Shown here in pieces: positions 11,285 to 23,469 of a stretch of DNA of 64,000 bases. Source of the DNA: Blasia pusilla (Eukaryota; Marchantiophyta; Marchantiopsida; Blasiales); NCBI GenBank assembly GCA_050084515.1, contig CM114273.1, forward strand, positions 29,698,001 to 29,762,000, written 5' to 3'. Position numbers and translations under genes: made by a program. Position 1 is the stretch's first letter; each line of letters begins with the position of its first letter. Under the pieces are notes generated by a model. It did not search any database. It worked only from the letters and a program-made list of their open reading frames with translations, and was not told the DNA's origin.

Positions 11285-12500
11285 CTCATTTAGAGTTAGA
11301 GAAAGTTTTATAAGTATTATATAAATTAACTAAAGAAAATATAATTTTCATGTTTAAACCTATTTATGATGTCTCATTTGTGCGGGCCGAACTTTAGGAA
11401 AAAATGTACTAAATGAGACATGAGAATACAAAAGTAAAGTAATAGGATTGGTGTATTAATGAAAGAAAAAAAATAGTAGTCTTGTTGTTGGCTAGGGTAG
11501 TTTGGGTAGTTTGGAGGATATAAAATGAGTTAATGATGATATTTTGAAGCATATCATATGTAATATACTTTTGTTAAAATGGGATTGGCTAAGCCTTAAC
11601 AGAAAATCACGTGGCACAAAATAAGACTAACTGTATGTGATATGGATTATTTGTGAGTATATAAAGAGGAGGGATCTTTAAGGGTTAATCACATTCTACT
11701 TCATTCATTGAGTCTCCCTTGTTACCCTTGAGTGGAGGTAACTAGCTTGCTTGCTTTTCCAATGAGAATATATTATCTCTCTTGGGAGAGTGACTTGTTA
11801 AAATATATATTTTTGAGAGTTTCAAGAGTCTGATATGAGATGGTTATTTGGGAAGACATATTGTCTTGGGGAATTTTGTCATACTAGGGTTAGTGGATGA
11901 TTTTGGCTTGTTATTTTTCCCAATGACATTGGATTACCTCCATTGGGAGAGCAACTCCGCGAAAACCTATTCTTGAAGAGAATTTAGGATGTTCGTTATG
12001 TATGGATAGGGGTGGACCACGAGTCGTATTCAAATTTACTTTTTTCCTAAATCCGTACCACACCGAGGTTCTCTTCGTAGATAGGTACTGGTTTACTCGC
12101 TATCTAATACGTCATGCAATCTTCAACTACTATGATTCTTCCTATTATCACGTACGAGAGGACATGGGATTGTACTTTGTATGTGCTGATATAACGATCC
12201 ATGAATATTAATATGCCAGCTCGAGTAGGATTTAACACTAGTTGTGCTATTTTTCTTGTGTACAAACATAGAGTCGTTTATAAGGACTTTATAACTAAGA
12301 ATTTCAAAATTCAATATTATAAAGAAGAGATCGCATCGACACTACCATTTATGACTCTTGTCGTGAGATAATGGATAATATATATATAATAAATTTATAA
12401 TAAAATTTTTTCTTACACAGTTCAATTTGAATCAACCGCATTAGCCGCAGCTAGAACATCAGCCTTTACTCAAAAAAAACTCTTGATACGATAGTATTTT
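11285..12500 (+). mobile_element. LTR-like repeat R4
   Basis: Begins near TTAGAGAAAGTTTTATAAGT, has the GCGGGCCGAACTTTAGG phrase (about 11385), a TATA box TATATAAA at 11658-11665, the two-block leader, the short frame at 12002-12211 (NPYHTEVLFVDRYWFTRYL) and the CGCAGCTAGAA..CTTGATACGATA end. It lies directly upstream of R5 in the same orientation with a period of about 1250 bp. Confidence 0.7.
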
Positions 12501-12534
12501 CTTATAATAAAATGATCAACTATATTATTCCACT

Positions 12535-13810
12535 ATTATTAGTGTTAGAGAGAGTTTTATAAGTATTAAGTAAATTAGTTTAGAAAAATAAATATTCCTG
12601 TTTAAACTTCTTTATGGTGCCTCATTTATCTTGGTCTAATTCTAAGAAAACAAGTAATAAATGAAATATGGGAATCTAAAATAAAAGTAATGGTTTAATT
12701 TATTAATGAAAATAAAACTTAAATAATCTTGGTTGGTGAAGAAATCTAGGTCATGGTAATTTGGAGGATATAAAATGGATTTGTGAGGATATTATATGAG
12801 GAGATAAATATATATATATATATACATACTTGTGTTAAAATGGGATTATATATATATTTATATAAAGTGTTAAAATGGGATGTCTTAGCACAACATAAAA
12901 TTAACCATATTTTGTACTTTTTTGGATGTCTTGTGAGTACATAAAAAGGAGAGACTTTCAAGGATTCATCACCTTCAACTTCATTTTGCAAGTGTCTATT
13001 GTTAATTTGAGTGGATTGACATTGGGCTTGCTTATTCTTCCAATGAAAGTTGACTACTACTCTTGGGATAGTAACTTAACCATGATCTATTCTTCAAGAA
13101 TTGCGAGAGTTTGATATGTGTGGATATGATTGTTTGAAGAGACTTGTTATCTTAGATTAGTTTCATCTGTCATTATAGGAATAGTGGATGGATTTGGATT
13201 TCTTACTTTTTCAGTGAGAGTGGATTATCCTCTTGAGGGAGCAACTCTACCATAATCCATTTTTTAGAATAATAGAGGATGTCCATCAATAATGAATAGG
13301 GGTGGAGCGGCAAACGTACTTGATTTTCCTTTTCTTAACCCATATCACGTAAAGGTTCTCTTCGCACATAGGGCTTGGTTTAATCGTTATCTCGTCTATC
13401 ACCTTGGAGAGGCATTCATAAACTAAGTCATGCTATCACCACATCTAGTGATACTTTATATTTCCACGTACGGAAAGACTTGGGATTGTATTATGTATGT
13501 CCTTATTTAGACATATATGTATGTAGATAGGTTTATTTGAGGAGGATCCACTACTACTTGTGCATTTTTCTTATGTACAAGTGTAAAATAGTCCACAAGA
13601 TTTCATCGTTAGGAATTCTAGTATTAGATGTTATAAAAGAATGATCGTCTTGATATTATTATTTGTGAATCCTATAATGGGAATGTATGGAGATTGTATG
13701 TAGTGATTCTATAGTAGAAAAATTATTATAGAATTCAATCTCGTATCAACGACTACCGCAGCTAGAAGGTATATCCTTAATCAAAGAAAGCTCACGACAC
13801 GATAAATTAT
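12535..13810 (+). mobile_element. LTR-like repeat R5, upstream of a gypsy gag region
   Basis: Same order of landmarks as R3 and R4, starting near TTAGAGAGAGTTTTATAAGT. The TATA box is degenerate (near 12935), and a TA-rich expansion (ATATATATAT, about 12806-12825) has grown inside it. The short frame is present at about 13295-13510 with a stop at the shared position. The end is CCGCAGCTAGAAGG..CACGACACGATA. The gag region that follows in the same orientation suggests R5 is the 5' LTR of that element (inference). No primer-binding site could be pointed to. Confidence 0.65.
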
Positions 13811-13819
13811 GCTTACACT

Positions 13820-15640
13820 AACAGATCTTTGAGGCAATAGATTTTGTTTTGCAAGTTGAGGTTTTATCAAGATAACTTCCTTTGGATGATGCTTCATTAG
13901 TGGAAATTGAGGGAGCTAAGGATCTTCTCTAAACTTTGACAACATTGGTGAGCCAACAAAGCAAAGATCAACAAGGGCTCTCAAAGCAATTGTAAAGAAG
14001 TTGGGAAGGTTTGATGGGAGGAATATCACCAAATATGTTCAACAATACATATGTGAAATAAAGGTTAATTGTGTTCCAAAAAATGATATGGTATCAAGTT
14101 TTGAATTAGTTATAATACCGAAGATTTGTAGTCAAATGAAGAAATTGAGAGCTCATAATCCAACCGCCTCGAGAAAGTTTGAGTAATTATTGAACCGAGA
14201 AGTCTTTGATGATGATATGGATCGGGTTACTAAGAGGACTTTCTTAGAATGGATAGGGAAATGTCTAGGAAAGGGAATGACTCATAACAAATTGTTGGGT
14301 GAGTTTTAGAAACGGTTTTTACAATTATCTTTTATTAAAAGGATAACTCTTGATTTGAGGAAAATCGAGCTTGAGTCACTCGATGAAAATTTGGAGCATA
14401 AGCTTTTCCTAATGTTAGGAGATAAGACCGCATAAGGATTTGTAAGTGCGAATTGGAAGAAAATAGAAGAAGTTGTTGCTATCCACACAAAGCAGAGTCA
14501 AAATAGAGGTAGAGTTGGAAAGTTCAAGTTAGAGGTATCCATTCCGACTTCCTTGCCTAAGGACGTAGCAACAAAGCTTAAAGATTTTTGCCATTTATGA
14601 GTTTATGAAAGGTTTGATAGAGTTGAGAGTAGAGATGGCCAAGCTCAAATTTGATAGGAATCATAGTGTTAGTGTTCCTTCGACAAGTAGGAACTTTGTG
14701 AGGAGATGCATATGGTGTGATAGTGTTGAGCATCAACGTTGGGAATCTGAAGAGTTCTTCGACGCTCTTAAGAATGGAGTTATAAATTTCAAAGATGGAA
14801 AAAATCATTCAACATAAATTGGTATACCGTTGAATACGAAGTGTAGTAAGGGAGGAATGAAGAACTTATTGAGATGTCAAGTAAGAGTTCCCACTACAAT
14901 AGTAGGTTTTGATACCTTTGTAGTGAAGGTAGAGGCATCATTTATGACAGAAGTAGCTAAGAATGAATTATTACTGTCTCCTCGAGAAGTGATGCTACAA
15001 GGGGCACAAACTATTTGTCATCTGATCGGATGGAATGATCCCGTGGAAGTTGGGTATGTTAAAGCATACATAGCAAAAGAGAAACATGTCAATTGGCAAG
15101 ATGCAAGTGTGAAGGAGAAGAGGATACGTAATAATGATAGTGTTGATATTGAGGAAGGTGCAAGAAGAGCGAAAACTACGAGAAGGAAAGGACAAGCGGA
15201 GGTGCAACCATCTAGAGAAGAAGGGTGTTCTACGTCTGAATCCATGATGGATATATGAAAGAAGGGAGAATGAAGAAGATAGAAATGGTATCTCCTCAAA
15301 AGACCAATGATAAGAGTCCTACATGCAAACTGCAGTCTAATATTGAGACATACACAAATTTGAAGGAGATTCTTGAGGAGAGGATTTTGGATGCAAAAAT
15401 CGAGTTTTCTTTGAAGGAAGTTTTGGGATAGCCAAACATGACTTTCATTAAATGATCATAGATATGATCAAGAGGAAGAGGAAAATGATTGCAAATATGG
15501 TGATGACGAGGGCCTCAGACTTAAACATCACTAAAGATGAAGACAAAGACGAAGAGCTTGGCCAAGTTTTCGAACAAAAAAATGACTTATAGGAAGAAGA
15601 GGTGAGAGTAGGATAAGATTTAACAAAACATTATGAAGAA
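13820..15640 (+). pseudogene. Ty3/gypsy gag and gag-pol junction, decayed
   Basis: Gag begins about 13980 (KLGRFDGRNITKYVQQY, then a long helical region with the phrase RVTKRTFLEWIGK near 14225) and runs to a zinc-knuckle-like motif at 14704-14745, CIWCDSVEHQRWES, where the fourth ligand Cys has become Ser. It continues through 14830-15258 (the CQVRVPTTIVGFDTF region and a basic tail) to KLQSNIETYTNLKEILEERI at about 15335-15395, a segment that usually precedes the retropepsin domain in this gypsy group. Gag packages element RNA. There are several in-frame stops and no catalytic domain. The element is cut off about 15.6 kb, where helicase sequence begins. Confidence 0.65.
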
Positions 15641-15646
15641 GGCACA

Positions 15647-16813
15647 ATGGTGGTCACTATTCTTTATCATATTAGGCGCGTGCAAGGATGGAGACCAGAG
15701 TTCGACTTGGCGCTCTCCTTGTCCACTCTTCTAACTACTACCATCGGGATTGTTGTTATCCGTCTCCATTCTATAGCTACCACTTTACTCTATACCTTTG
15801 CTATTCCAATGCGTGGTGATATGGCACAACTCCAGATTATATCTGATATCTATATCAAACTTCAAAATGCTAGTGTTATTATTATAGACGAATGCTCCAT
15901 GCTAACACAACGTCTTCATCAAATTATAGCTATGAGATTAAATCAATGGAGCCCTTCATATGGGACAAACCCTTTCAGCTCCAAACTCTTTGTTCTTGTT
16001 TGGGATATGTGTCAGCTACCACCTATATGCATCCACAAGTTCCATCACATCCGCCAGATTTACCACCTATCTTCATCTATATTCCTAATTAATGCCATAA
16101 CCTTTGAACTAACTACTCCTATGAGACATTTAAGTGACCCGCCTTATCTTTCTTTCCCAACTTCTATAAGAACAATAATACCCACCACTAATCAGATCCA
16201 TCAATGCCTTCAGTCCTACTTTGTCACATAAGACCAAGCAATAGACTTCATCACAGATGACACAACCATAATTTGGTTCCACCGTTATGATGCTCAACTA
16301 TTCAATATTATTGCTCTTCGAAGAATTTTTGGAAGCGCTTCAATAGTTAATGGTTCAATCCTATCAAATGCACCCTCATCTCCAAACTTTCTCACATGGT
16401 TAGAAGATGAGGACTTCCATCATATACCATTCCTTGCAATAGGATGCAAGGTAATGCTAACATCTGATATAAATTTGAAAGCACATGTTGCTTATGGGGC
16501 CTCTGCAATTGTCCAAGATATACACTACACTAATAACGACATTTCAAGTATAACCATTACCATCTGCTCTTCAGGTAAGGTAGTTAATATTACTAGATCC
16601 AACTATGCTATGATTCATTACATATCTGACCAGAGATATTACAAAAAGTCTTTTCCCTTGTCTCTTGGCTATGCAATTACCGCCCATAAGAGTCAAGGCT
16701 CAACAATAACTGGTAGTTGTCTCCTAGTTGTTAAATCTGCTTTTGCACCAAGTATGATATATGTCATGCTCTCACGTGTACGAACAAGAAGCCAATGCAA
16801 CTCTGAATTCTAG
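15647..16813 (+). pseudogene. PIF1-type (Helitron-like) DNA helicase, 5'-truncated
   Basis: The first part, 15647-16231, has the Ia-like block GIVVIRLHS, the Walker B block VIIIDECSML (about 15878-15903), and the motif III region (MCQLPPICIHKFHHI). After a stop and degenerate stretch, 16454-16813 has the C-terminal blocks SLGYAITAHKSQGSTI and SAFAPSMIYVMLSRVRTR (motifs V and VI). The Walker A loop that should precede these is absent, because the 5' side joins gypsy sequence near 15.64 kb. Family: 5'-3' SF1B helicases, of the kind found in Helitrons and in stand-alone PIF1 repeats. It is not the helicase of the Helitron further right, whose own helicase is at 37.6-38.9 kb. Dead by truncation and stops. 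Confidence 0.75.
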
Positions 16814-16879
16814 GAGCACTAGCATCATATGATCTTCTTACATATGGCCAGCAAGTATAACACTACTACATCTACTTTC

Positions 16880-18780
16880 ACTAATTTTCACAATGCACAA
16901 TGGCTTCAAATGAGAGCAACACCGGATCAAGGGGAAAGAAGGTTGCGCTTGGAATAGGAACTAGCACAAATCTATTTTACATGCAGTAGTTCCACTAGGT
17001 TGATACACACCCTAATCCAACACCAAACCATGACAACAACCTTGGTGTAGATCATCAAGAGCATTTCAATACACCTTGATCCCACAGAATAACACATACT
17101 TTCAACTTTGTATGCTATAGTTTCTCCCTTTTTATTACTAACTATTAGCCAACAGGTTCCAACAACCTACATGGATTTGTCCTCCATGATTCTTAGCAAC
17201 ATCGAGAGCATCCTAGAGGTGCACACACCAAGTTTTGTGCAACCAACTAAGAACCATATGAGATTTTATAACAATCTCAGCCTTCTTCCAGCTTTCTGGA
17301 AGAATGGCGTTACTAGTAGGCTTAGTCAGACACTCACTGCCCAAGGGCAAGACTGGAATGACAAATTCAGGCTCCTGAATAAACGCTCCAGCTTCAAGTA
17401 TACCTCCTCAACCTTCTTCTCTCATTTTCTTATATGCACATTCCTTTAATATATTAATTCACTCCTTTTTTGAAAATTTAGTACCTTACACTTACTTTTT
17501 AATTGTTGGCCTTCAAAAGAAAGCCCTCGCATTCAAACAAATGATTACAAGGAGACATTATTGACACATAGTCAGGCTAATAGACTATTCTCCCTTGCAT
17601 CAGGAGGGATTAGACTATACCAATTACATCCACTTAGACACGAGTTCCGTTTGCCATTAGAGATTCTTATTGACCTTTCTTCAGTCAAGGCATCTCATTT
17701 ACTTACACGACTAAAGCTAGCAAAGGCCAATGGAGAACTCCCACAACTCCCAGTGCCACCCACGGATAACAACAAACCACACAATATCCCAATCCTACCA
17801 GATTTTGATGTACCTACACCGTACCATAGAACCAAGACACCACTTCATACACGAACACAAATCTTCTCAATTCACCAGGAAAGCGGAAATGTGCGTGACT
17901 ACAGGTATTTTTACTTTGAACTCCATGTATTTCTATTTTCTCCTTATGTTAAGCATTCATATATTCTCGTTTCAGTTTTTTGATCTAGCCATCAACCGCT
18001 TTTTAACTTTCTAATATACTTTACTTGTACTTCCACATGTTCATATCTACTTGTTATTACAATTCTTTGCTTCATCCTGCCCTATGCAACAGATCTACTA
18101 TACTTGTCCACTCATTTTTATTGCCAAATTTCTTCTGCAATTTCTTTCTTCTTATTACACATTCTCACTTCCATGAAACCAGTTGTTTTCACTCTCTCTT
18201 TTGAATTGCAGAATTTTAAGGGGCTCCTTAGTTGCTTGCAATTATTCAGAGCATGTTCTATGATTTTCTTTTCATTCAATTCTCAGGACGTGCATATGCT
18301 GCAAGGTCATTACGTATATATCAACAGACTGCAATTTCTCCCTTTATACACTTTACCACCTTATTTTCTCTTCCAATATTCCATGCTCTTATGTAAGCTC
18401 GTTGTTTCTGGTGTATGCAGGCTAGATCAAGCAGACCATGTAGGAGAGAACACTACATCATGGCTTCTACAACTCGTACACCTCCACACCACCGAGATTC
18501 AGTACCTCTTCATGTTCATGAAGAGGCACTGACTAAACTATATGATACTAAATCTGAAGTTGCCAAACTTGAGATACATATAGGATTCTGTGACGATGTC
18601 ATTTCCTCTCTCCATGATGACATAGATGATCAAAAGGAGAGGAGCATCTTATATATTGATGATCTCAAGGAAGCTATTGCCAACTTCAAGGATTTCATGA
18701 ATGACATGGCACCCATGATTGTTGGAGATCCTAAGCTTAGATTGCAGGCTAATATAATAGAGTCTCTACTCAGACCTTGA
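16880..18780 (+). pseudogene. Intron-containing gene of unknown function beside the PIF1 helicase
   Basis: I do not recognise the family. Exon-like blocks with plausible borders are: about 16900-17010 (starts MASNESNTGSRGKK, contains stops), 17154-17397 (after CAACAG, ends before GTATAC; VPTTYMDLSSMILSNIES..), about 17575-17911 (after TAGTCAG, ends CAG before GTATTT; ANRLFSLASGGIRLYQLH..), and 18421-18780 (after TATGCAG, ending TGA). The last block encodes a hydrophilic, coiled-coil-like segment (EALTKLYDTKSEVAKLEIHI.., then DDIDDQKER) and PMIVGDPKLRLQA. Composition differs from the AT/CT-rich surroundings. It may be a captured host gene or an accessory gene of the helicase element. Stops in the first block argue for a pseudogene. 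Confidence 0.4.
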
Positions 18781-18784
18781 TCTG

Positions 18785-20060
18785 AATTTACTCTACGTAG
18801 ATCTGCTCTATTTTGTTTCCATACAGAGACAAATACTACTAAACTGTGAGTTTGTGCTCTTTTCTAGCACTCACACCTGAATACTCTAAAATCTGCATTC
18901 TAAGATTTTGAAAATACCTAACCATTTTGCACAAAATTGTACATTTATTCTATCTTCCTTTTCCACTTAAGTTTCAGTGTCATTCCTTCTCACCATCCTC
19001 ATTGTCTTTATTAATAAATGCATCATTGTGCTTCAATTTTTATGTTTAGATTATCTTTGCATTGGAAGCCTTCAACCTATGTCCCTTTTTTTATCCCTTG
19101 CTTATATCCAATGTTATCCTAATTAATTTTGTATTCAACTTCTTCTTTACCTTTTTGTTGGTCTTTACTCTCACCATCTCTGCTCTATGCCTTATCTTTG
19201 TCTTCATACACCATCAACCATACTCTGCTCATTTTTACGTACTGCATCTCCAACCAAATTCTTCTTCTCTCTATATTCAACTTTTTAAGCCTGCATGTGT
19301 GTCTTTCTACTCACTCTCTTATCTTTCTTACTCATCTTTCACTTCAAACACAATCAGCGTGCCTTTTTTTCTTTCTTGCTTACTCCTCTTTCAACTCAAT
19401 TCCTATCTTCCTTCCATTCATGCCATTCACCCATCATCTCCTAATCTTTTTTCACCTTTAACATATATGTATTCTATTCACTCACTTTTATGTTATCAGC
19501 TCATTATACATAGAACATGCATTATGTAATTTTGATGTTCTACACCAATCTATTGTTCCTCTTATGTTTCATACTTCCTATTTGAGTGATTCAACTAAAT
19601 CTCACTCTATTATGAACTAATGATCCAACACTACTCCCCTTCCCATACTTTATTTCCTATTTTCTATATTGCCACAAACCATTCAACACCATCTAAATTT
19701 CTTCTCACAATTTATGCAAAAGTTTGCTGCATCCCCATCACACAATTTCTTTCTTTTTCAAAATAATCATAAAATATAACTACTAAACATAATTTCTCTG
19801 GCCATTTATCACAAACTCATGTATGCATATCAAAAGCTTCCGACTACCACACCCGTCTCAATACATTTATTTAAAAACATTAATCTTCCCACTTTCAGCC
19901 ATCTCATCTCCACATACTCATTTCTTTCTCCATCACCATCGCAACATTTTCTTTCTAACTTGTTCACTTCACTTTTTACCTCACGACGTACTCTACAATA
20001 AATTCCATTTTCATACACTGGCCGTATACTTGTTAAGCCTAGCGTGATGAAAATTCTTGA
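18785..20060. other. Pyrimidine-rich non-coding stretch
   Basis: The plus strand is strongly C/T-rich. Long plus-strand frames (e.g. 19062-19529, 19129-19461) are Leu/Ser/Phe-rich products of that composition in two frames at once and are not taken as genes. Confidence 0.6.
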
Positions 20061-20500
20061 CTAAAGAATGTATGTTTTGAGAGCACAAAGATATGCTATG
20101 AGGGTAATAGCTAGAGAAGGAGGAAATGTGATAGAAAAGAAAGGAGTCTTCTGCATTCTCTTGCAGCCCCCACATGTCCTCGGAATAAAGATTTTATTAT
20201 TTAGGAGAGAGAAAGAAGTAGGGAGTGAATGTACATGGATTGGTTTGTCCTCCCAAAAGCCATAGTCCTAGGAGGTAAATACTAGCCTATGGGACATTAG
20301 ACTTCCACACTTTTTAATGAGATTTTCAATTTTTTTAAAAAAAAGCAGCATGTATTCTTATCTTTTTTACCATCTTCTTTTTTCCTTTTCTTCTTTTATT
20401 CCTTTTATTTCTTTATCATTTCTACTTTGGTTTCTATTTTTTATTAAAATGTAAGTCATAAAGTTTTCTTTGGTTGCAGTGAACACATGTTGATTATTCT
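20061..20500. other. Non-coding stretch with imperfect hairpin near 20262-20292
   Basis: GTCCTAGG and CCTATGGGAC flank a short loop and can pair with one bulge. A hairpin near a Helitron end would be expected at its 3' terminus, but the CTRR end sequence that should follow is not present, so no terminus is called. T-runs at about 20330-20450. Confidence 0.3.
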
Positions 20501-20644
20501 TAGTGATACTAGTGTTTGTCATGTTAAGTTTCTCCTCGACATGTAAGGATGCTACAATCGTGGGAAATAATGTTGCGAATAAAAGACCTAAATTTTTGGT
20601 AGAGAGACCTAAGGAGCATAGATTTTCTTTGTCTTTCTTTCAAC

Positions 20645-20682
20645 GAAAACTATTTGATTTGGATCCAAATCAAATAGTTTTC
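20645..20682. repeat. Perfect 38-bp palindrome
   Basis: GAAAACTATTTGATTTGGA is followed immediately by its exact reverse complement, with no loop. The left half continues a plus-strand reading frame (..SFFQRKLFDLD), so the right half is the inverted duplicate. Confidence 0.95.
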
Positions 20683-20698
20683 ATTTTCAAAAGTACAA

Positions 20699-20941
20699 AT
20701 ATCTATAGAGTATCTCTCATCACTATTGAGAGTACCTACAATATTTCGGCCTTTCTTAACTTCCCTAACCTCCTCAAACTCATTAAAAACATCGTGGGCA
20801 GGAGATGAGAGTTTCGTTTTCGTTGAACTTCTCCACTCTTGCCCGTAATGTTTTTAATGAGTTTCAGGAGGGTAGGGAAGTTACGAAAGGCCATGATATT
20901 GTAGCTACTCTTAATAGTGATGAGAGATACTCTATAGATAT
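20699..20941. repeat. 102-bp inverted repeat with 39-nt spacer
   Basis: 20699-20800 pairs with 20840-20941 at about 90% by eye (from ATATCTATAGAGTATCTCTC to ..CATTAAAAACAT..GGGCA). The right arm carries the plus-strand coding sense, and the left arm is its inverted copy. An RNA through here would form a long near-perfect hairpin, so it could feed a Dicer-type small-RNA pathway (inference). Confidence 0.9.
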
Positions 20942-23469
20942 CTGTCATGGCCTTTAAGAACAAGACGATGTTAAATATCTTTCCAATTCTCTATATGATA
21001 TAGAGGGAAGGTACGTAGGTGATGAGCTCGATCGAGAATATAGATATATCAATTATACAAAGTTTGACCTAAGTGCCGATAGTAGTGAGATTGGAGATCT
21101 CATAGTTGATCTCCTGATCACGATTAAAGTGTTTAATAAAGCGTTTAGTATATATTGATATATGTTAGTGGCATTGATTTTTGTGTAATAAAGAAATTTT
21201 ATGGAAAATATAGTATCCATGCTACAATATACATTCCTTTTTATTGTGTTTTAATTATTTTGTGATCCAAAAATATAGATTTCTTTAAATGTAATGACTT
21301 ATCACATATTTTTCAGGTTGTGTTGAATAAGTGTACGAGGAACCAAATATTTTAAATGATGAGGCAAGGTAGTAATGGTGAGCTGTATGTTCCTCTTGGT
21401 GAACAAAATTTGAGCTTCTGGCTGAAAATCTTGAGAGAATTGAGGTCGTACAAGTATTGAGCGATATCCATGTTCCAACACCTATGTTTGATCTGGAAGT
21501 AGACAATCACTCAATGATAGTATCAATTGAGGATATAAGGCAAGAGCTCGATGAGAGTGTATCTAGAGGTGTATCCACTCCGTTCGTAGGACATATCAAT
21601 CCATGTATTAACATTGAGCTATCACAAGGTAAGGATGAAGAAGGAGATACATGTTCCACTTATGATTGTATTCCTTCCTTTGAGCCTATATTTTCTCGTT
21701 ACTCATTTGTACAAGATGCCTTAGGTTCTGGATCTTGGGCTCTAAGAAATGGTCAAACTAATAAATGTAATGACTCAAGTGAAATAAGTATTTCCGAGTC
21801 TCACTTGATAGTAGATTCATTATCTTTCTGAAATATGAAATGTAATAAACTTTCCCCTTTGAATAAGATACCAATATAATAGCGAAGTTTTTTAGTTCTT
21901 TTATTTGAGAAGTGTATCTTTGTAAGTGTTAATTCATATTTAAATTTATGTTTTGTCTTGTGTAGAAATATTCATCGTATAATGGCTCAAGATCAAACAC
22001 CACAACAAAATGGTAAAAGTTCCTTTAGTGACCTTACAAACTTCGAGGGCAATACGCACCTTGAGTCAAAGGTATGAAAATTTGGATCTCAAGTAATTTT
22101 CTATTTTATTTGATTGGTGTTTCAATATTGAAACCATTTTGAATAATCTTGGCTTATTATGGACTTTTTTTTCTAATAAATATTTGAAATTTGAAATATA
22201 ATTGTATATGATGTGTTTCATCGTTCTAATGTTTTAGATATGTGATTTCATATATATGTTTACATTCTATACATCTATTTTAGCTTATGAGCGGGTTTTT
22301 ATGTATTTAAATATGAAATTTGTCATGATTTTACTTTGAAAAGGTTATTTTATTTAAGTCTCCTCCTTCTTGCTAACCATAATGATTATATGACATACTT
22401 TGAGTTGCATGACCTAAAATTCAGAGAAAAAGATTTTATGATTTTGGTTAGCTTTATGATAGTGAATGTCATTGTGATTCTTGTAAAAGCAGTGATACAT
22501 ATGAAACAAATGCTTCTATTGGAATGGCTCTTGCGCGCGTCGAAGAAATAGTGGCTTCTATGACTATGACTAGAATTAATGATTTTAATGTTGAAGATAA
22601 TATCATGTATTAAAATTTTTTGTATTTCTTTTTATTTCATACTTTGGCTTTTTTCCTCCTTTTCTTAACTTTCCTATATTCAAAATCTTGTTACTTTCGA
22701 GGTGTGGGATAATTACATCTCATGTGCCTCCCCATTTGACAACTATTATGCTATCTTCATGGTAATGTTCTTAACTACTATGATCATATTTAATTATTTC
22801 ATGTTTTTTAAATTATTTGACATTTATTATTATACGATAGTGATTATATTTTTCAAATTTTCTTCCTACAAACTTTTGCTTTTGTCTAACCCTCAACCCT
22901 TACATGACATGCTCCGAGTTGCATGAGCGCAAGGATAAAGACGTAGATATGCTGATCCGCTTTATCTACTTGATGGTTCAATTCTTGGCGATTCTTTGAT
23001 AACGACGGATAACTATGAAGACCTACGTTCTATTGGAAGGTCTATTGCTCCTACTGAGGAAGCACTCGCTTCTACAACTACTGCTAGGATTGATAAATTT
23101 GATGTTGATGATAGTATAAGGTATATTTTTATTTATTTTTTCCATTATTAAATCAATTTTGTGTTTTTTTTAATCTTATGTACTACTTGATTTTGTACTA
23201 ATTTCTTATTTATTGACCTTGATTATCACACACACTAATTCCACTCTTAAAATTTGTATTTTTTTATAGTCTTCGTGTTCCTTCCAACCCTACAAGATTA
23301 CATGATATCCTTCGAGTTGCGCGAGCCAATGACCAAAGACAAAGGCATGTTATTTTGGTCGCATCACATGATGGAGGACTATTTAGTGATTCTCCAGTAA
23401 GGAATACTATACCTCACGATAATCTTCCTCTTGGAATAGAATATCCTAAGGTTCACATGGAGGTAAACA

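Noticed and set aside
19062-19529. 155-codon open frame
   Set aside because: Pyrimidine-rich composition opens two overlapping frames at once. Leu/Ser/Phe-rich, no motif.
20262-20292. Hairpin as Helitron 3' terminus
   Set aside because: No CTRR end follows it, and the recognisable Helitron gene lies downstream rather than upstream.
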